Assembly (NCBI RefSeq): GCF_000204055.1
Contig: NW_006768801.1
Span: forward strand, 86,617-150,616
Length of the DNA stretch: 64,000 nt
Direction of reading: 5' to 3'
From: Melampsora larici-populina 98AG31
Taxonomy: Eukaryota > Basidiomycota > Pucciniomycetes > Pucciniales > Melampsoraceae
Shown here: positions 60,101 through 64,000 of the stretch, one piece after another
Layout of the letters: each line of letters opens with the position of its first letter
Numbering within the stretch: the stretch's first letter is position 1
Program-made: the position numbers and the translations under genes
The notes under the pieces: model-generated
What the model was told of the DNA's origin: nothing
The model's database searches: none
The model's input: only the letters and a program-made list of their open reading frames with translations

Positions 60101-60917
60101 CATAGCAAGAAAACCCCACAGTAACTATGCGGAAAAAGCACGCACAGTACATATAGGTATGTATCATGATCATTCTTACGGCCTTGAAGGAAGATGCAAG
60201 TCGAGAATAAATAAACTCAGAACTGGGTTGCCAAAGAGGTGATCAGTCAGCAAGTTTGTCGCTCTTGTCCCGCTACTGACACGCAGCGGGCGCTACATCA
60301 TTGCAAATCGATACTGACCAGCAGATGCTGTTTTTCAACTAAGGTTGGGGTTAAGTTTTGGATTCCACTATTTTGAGCCCGCGGATCACTACCCGTAGCC
60401 CGATCCCGGGGCCGGACACCGGGCTACCAAGAAATTGTAGCCCTATTTCAAAAAAAAACGGGCAAGAAACGGGCAAAAAAAGGGCAACCCATATACATTA
60501 TACATATCTGGCCCGCGCCGAGTGACCTCTTGTCGTCCAAATGCCATCAAGTAACCTAAGTGACCTGGCTATATGGGACACGAGAAGGTCACACATCGAT
60601 CTCACTTATCAATATCATATCTCGAATCATAATTGTCATTCAATACATAGCGTAGCATGGCATAATGATTTCGTAATCGTAAAAAATACCGCACAAATTG
60701 AGTTCGTTCAGATACATAGATAGAGAACCTTCATACAACATAGTTTAAAGAGGGAGGCATACATAGTGATTTACACAAAAGTTGGAACAGACAGTGAGAA
60801 CCAGTGAGTGAGAGTGAACGGGAAAGAAAAGAGACAAAACAGATAAGAAAGACACAAAACAGATACAAAACCAAAAAGTACCGAAGAAAAGGATAGACGT
60901 GGACCAATAAACCTATC
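57136..60917. other. Gene-poor region with small palindromes
   Basis: About 3.8 kb without a supported gene; all open frames are short and featureless. A perfect hairpin CAATGCTCAC/GTGAGCATTG lies at 58838-58863. Around 60375-60530 the sequence becomes GC-rich, with an inverted GTAGCCCG...CGGGCTAC and tandem 'cgggcaa' pieces, probably the end of an older repeat. Confidence 0.4.
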
Positions 60918-63900
60918 TTATGCTGAACTTGAGCCATTACAGTGGTCTGCCCACCAACGCATTTGAAGTTGATACTTTCTTATCCACTCCGGCATTTGTT
61001 GGAATGTGGATGCGTGATTATGGTTGTACACTTCAGGAAATGGTACTAATCGGGGCCCACTACCCAAACTGACAAAGTGGTCACCATTGACAAAACCCAG
61101 TATGATAGGATCGTTATTGTTAGGCAGTGTACGATAAGGGAAGAAGGTGTAAGAATTGACTTCAAGCGGATCGAAACAGATAACTGGCTGATTGTAAGTA
61201 CTTGCAATGACGAATCCGAGGTAGGGCATGCGCATCCAAAACGCCCGAGTGCAAGTGGGTCCCTGGGGTTGAAGTCGCACAAGCAGGTCTTCAATAACCT
61301 CGGTGGCGTAAGGTTTGTTTTGCCGAGTGGACATCCGAGTCTTTCGGGAACTCGTGGTCGGGGGAGTTGAAAGCAACTGTTCATGGTCCTGTCTATAAAA
61401 GGTAAGCTCTTCAAGCAATTGATGGCGAACTAATGCGTATGATTCGTCGTTGTATATATTGATAGCTTGGGCAATTGCATAGAAGCCACAATTGCCATAA
61501 GCAGGCGGATTAAAGAGCGACTGGATGTAAGGAATTATGATTTTGGGAAGTTGCTGCAAGATGATTTGTTCTTCAGGTTTGAGTAGAGCCCTTTTTTGCA
61601 ATTGATTAGAAGCATTAATCTTAATTTGACTACTGCTGGCCATTGCCTTCTTGCCCTTCGTTTCTTTGACCACTATTTTTTCAATTGAATTCGAAGACTC
61701 TGATTCAATTGGAAATACCGCGGCGCCAAAAGTCCGACTGGCTTCCAAAGTTTCTTGAACCTTGGGGTCACGTGGATCCAAGTTGAGATCGGTTGCGATC
61801 AAGCATAGACTGAGTTCCGGAATGAGCACCTGCCGAAGGTAGAAGTCGGGGGTGAGAGGTGCTGCCTTCTTTGCATTGAGATGATTATAGGAAGAAGGGT
61901 CTGCCAGGAAAATCGACTCTAGTGTTCGCATGATAATCTCAAAACCTTGATACCCATAACTGGAAGATTCATAATCAGTGAAATTGATATATCCATTGTG
62001 GACTCCAAAGACTTACTATCCGGGTTGCTCAACCTCAATATTGTCCAACATTTGAAAAATGCGCTTGCCGTTGTCCTTCAACTTCTTCTTTGCGTCTTCA
62101 AGGTAGGTAGAACCTTCTAATTTGTTGACGATTTTGCTAAGGACGGCGGTATGACCCTTGATTTGTCTAAGATCATAATAAATGGTCACTTAGGGTTAGG
62201 AGGTTAGTGAAGGACGTAGAGATGAATGAAACATACTCTTCTAAACGTTCGAAATGGATGTTGATGGGCCATCCATTGCTAATTCCAAAAGGAATTATTT
62301 CCCTTTCGGCCTGATGTAGGTGGCAAAAGTCCGTGTATTGCATGAACTGTGAATTCAACAAATAAACATGATGGTTAATTTGTGATTACTCGAGTGTGTG
62401 AAAGAATGGAAGCAAAAGTACTTACATCAAGTTTACCCTCCGCACGTTGCATTGCCAGAAGTTCGGACATCAAGGTGAGGAGTTTTGTGGATGGTTCCTC
62501 TGGAAGTGGGTCATCACAAAAGGGACACTCGTCTTCAGATTGATCTTGATCTGATTCACATTGGTCAGATTGATCACTTTGGCTTGAATGATCGGATGCT
62601 TCATTTGAAGCCGAATCTCTTTCATCTTCTTTGATGTCGGATAATGTAAGCGGAATGATATCGAAGTCTTGTGAATAGGAAGTTGCAGAAGTGCTAGCTA
62701 CTGGCGGTTGTTCGTCAACAACTCCGGCTTTGGCTGATTGAGCCAGGCGACGAGGGCATGTGGTGATTTTGTGGCCATCGATGTTGCAGTAGCTGCACTT
62801 GCAGGTCCGAGGTTTCTTGCTGGCCTCCTCCAATTCGATATTTGATTTCCATCGGCTCGTGTCGTTTTCAGGAGCAGTACGCTTTGAAGTGTTGGCACGA
62901 GGGCGCCCGCGAGTGTCGGTTTTCACCTCGGCGTCCAAGATGGGCACCAGTGAGTAACGACTGGTTTGCAACAGAGTGATCTCGCTGAAAAGTTTACGCA
63001 GTGAATGTTCGGGCAGGTCAAGTAGCTGGTCAAATTTACGTCGTGCCACTGCAACGAGGCCGTGGTGGGTTGCTGGAGGGTCGTCCATTACGAGCTTCCA
63101 TTGGTGATGGATGACATCGGGCAATATGTGGTCCTGATTGTCTCGATGTCGAGCTAATTCATGGCTACACGGAAGTCCCCATGCGCCGGTGAAAGTGTGA
63201 GAGCATTGAGTTTGAAGTGAGTCAGGGAGCATTTCATATTGAGTCTTGAGTTTTTTGAGGGCAAAATGGGAGACTACTCCGTTGAGATCCTTGAAGAACT
63301 CCGGAAGGTCCTGAAGCGTCTTAGTCATTTCGATACCTACTAGAATTGAGATTTCATTCATTTGATGCTCTTCAAAACGTTTAAACGCGTTGAAGCATGT
63401 TAAAAAATCATTGTTACGGCCGTCTAGGAATTGTTTTGCACGGTAATGACTGCCTTCGGTCCGTGAGGTCGAAGAATTCCCAAAGTGAAGGGTCTTAGAT
63501 GTGAATAAAACGACAAATTTCTCGCTTCGATAGAGCCAAGTACTGTTCAAGTAAGCAAACACATCATGCGCTTTGGCCACCTTAACTACAGCTGCGAGAT
63601 TGGTGTCATAGTCGGTGTCCGTGGAGGATGAGACAAATTTGTTCCATAACTTCATAAAGTCAGACCACTCAGCGTCTGAGAACTTACTCTTGCAATTCTT
63701 GGCTACGTTGAGATTGATGTGCCAGATGCACAAGATGTGAACCGAGTCAGGAAAAATTGAACCAATGGCATTGATTAAGGCTGCTTTGGCATCCGTGGCG
63801 AAGGTTTGTGGCATTGGAGCAGCAAAAGACTCGTCCTTGTTCTGAAAGACGACTTCCTTCAGCTTTGATAGAGCCCACTCGTACTGATTTTGCTTTTTGC

Positions 63901-64000
63901 TGCTGAGAAAACACATTGCCACGGTAAAGGATCGATTGGTGTTAGTAGTGCCTACAATGTGTAGCAGAGGCAAATTGAAACGATTTGTCTTGTAAGTACA
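60918..64000 (-). mobile_element. Mutator-like (MULE) transposase with OTU-like domain, copy 2, apparently intact, cut by window end
   Basis: Same family and domain order as the copy at 88-4865, about half identical by eye over the core. The window opens inside the DDE core just after the first Asp (CTYKTNRFNLPLLHI near 63975), so the N-terminus is missing. Visible parts: TDAKAALINAIGSIF with the second Asp (near 63795), ILCIWHINLNVAKNCK, the SWIM finger LPCSHELA (near 63170), the zinc knuckle CKCSYCNIDGHKITTC (near 62790), an acidic Ser-rich linker (CPFCDDPLPEE near 62520), then spliced exons at about 62250-62350 and 62020-62170 on -. The last exon (60918 to about 61965) carries the OTU-like domain, with NPPAYGNCGFYAIA (Cys) and FVNGDHFVSL (candidate His). 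No premature stop occurs in the visible 3 kb, in contrast to copy 1, so it may be recently active. Terminal repeats are outside or not found. Confidence 0.88.

Noticed and set aside
1..64000. tRNA, 5S rRNA or snRNA genes; LTR retrotransposons with paired long terminal repeats
   Set aside because: I looked for B-box-like GGTTCGAATC with a matching cloverleaf and for long direct repeats with primer-binding sites, and found none that hold up by eye. A tRNAscan or LTR-finder run would be decisive.

Overview
The window looks like nuclear DNA of a basidiomycete fungus, most likely a rust (Pucciniales). The genes are AT-rich and cut by many short introns (about 50-100 bp, GT...AG). They encode typical eukaryotic proteins: an RNA polymerase III subunit, a mitochondrial insertase, an ER chaperone and an E2 enzyme. 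They sit among numerous DNA-transposon relics. Secreted GH32 invertases, repeat-rich intergenic DNA and Mutator-like transposases with a C-terminal OTU-like protease domain are what I would expect of a rust. The rust assignment is inference, not proof.

Layout. 1-4.9 kb: a decayed Mutator-like (MULE) transposase gene with an OTU-like domain, on +. 7.2-14.2 kb: two tandem, intron-for-intron duplicated secreted GH32 invertase genes, on -. 15.4-25.1 kb: a compact housekeeping block. It holds the siroheme-pathway gene MET1 (+), the diflavin reductase TAH18 (-), and RPC2, the second-largest subunit of RNA polymerase III (+). TAH18 and RPC2 diverge from a gap of only 187 bp. 25.7-27.3 kb: a 540-residue protein (-) ending in what looks like a catalytically dead RNase III domain. 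28.6-30.6 kb: relic of a LINE-type retrotransposon with an RNase H domain (-). 30.8-34.2 kb: the ER-lumenal Hsp70-like chaperone LHS1/HYOU1 (+), ending in KDEL. 35.9-37.6 kb: a gene (-) for a secreted repeat protein built from in-frame exon cassettes, each carrying a Lys-Arg cleavage site. 39.2-40.7 kb: two foldback or MITE-type repeats. 42.5-45.1 kb: a NOP8/NOL8-like nucleolar RRM protein (+). 46.0-47.6 kb: mitochondrial OXA1 (-). 48-54 kb: gene-poor DNA with several MITEs, two of them with clear target-site duplications. 54.5-55.5 kb: a UBE2G1/Ubc7-type E2 (-) with an 18-nt micro-exon. 55.5-60.9 kb: gene-poor repeats. 60.9-64 kb: a second, apparently intact MULE-OTU gene on -, cut by the window end.

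The most interesting locus is 35945-37557. From exon 4 onward every exon has a length divisible by three and sits between phase-0 introns. Each of exons 4-9 encodes a stretch with a KR dibasic site. Four 84-bp exons are near-identical together with their introns (172-174 bp period). This architecture could release several copies of a short hydrophobic peptide through Kex2 processing, and copies could be gained or lost without breaking the frame. Other points of note are the degenerate RNase III protein, the duplicated invertases, and the retention of siroheme synthesis, since reduced sulfur and nitrate assimilation has been reported for rusts.

Exon borders were read by eye. For nine multi-exon genes (RPC2, TAH18, LHS1, NOP8, OXA1, UBE2G1, MET1, the first invertase and the repeat protein) the exons sum to whole codons and the joins restore family motifs.
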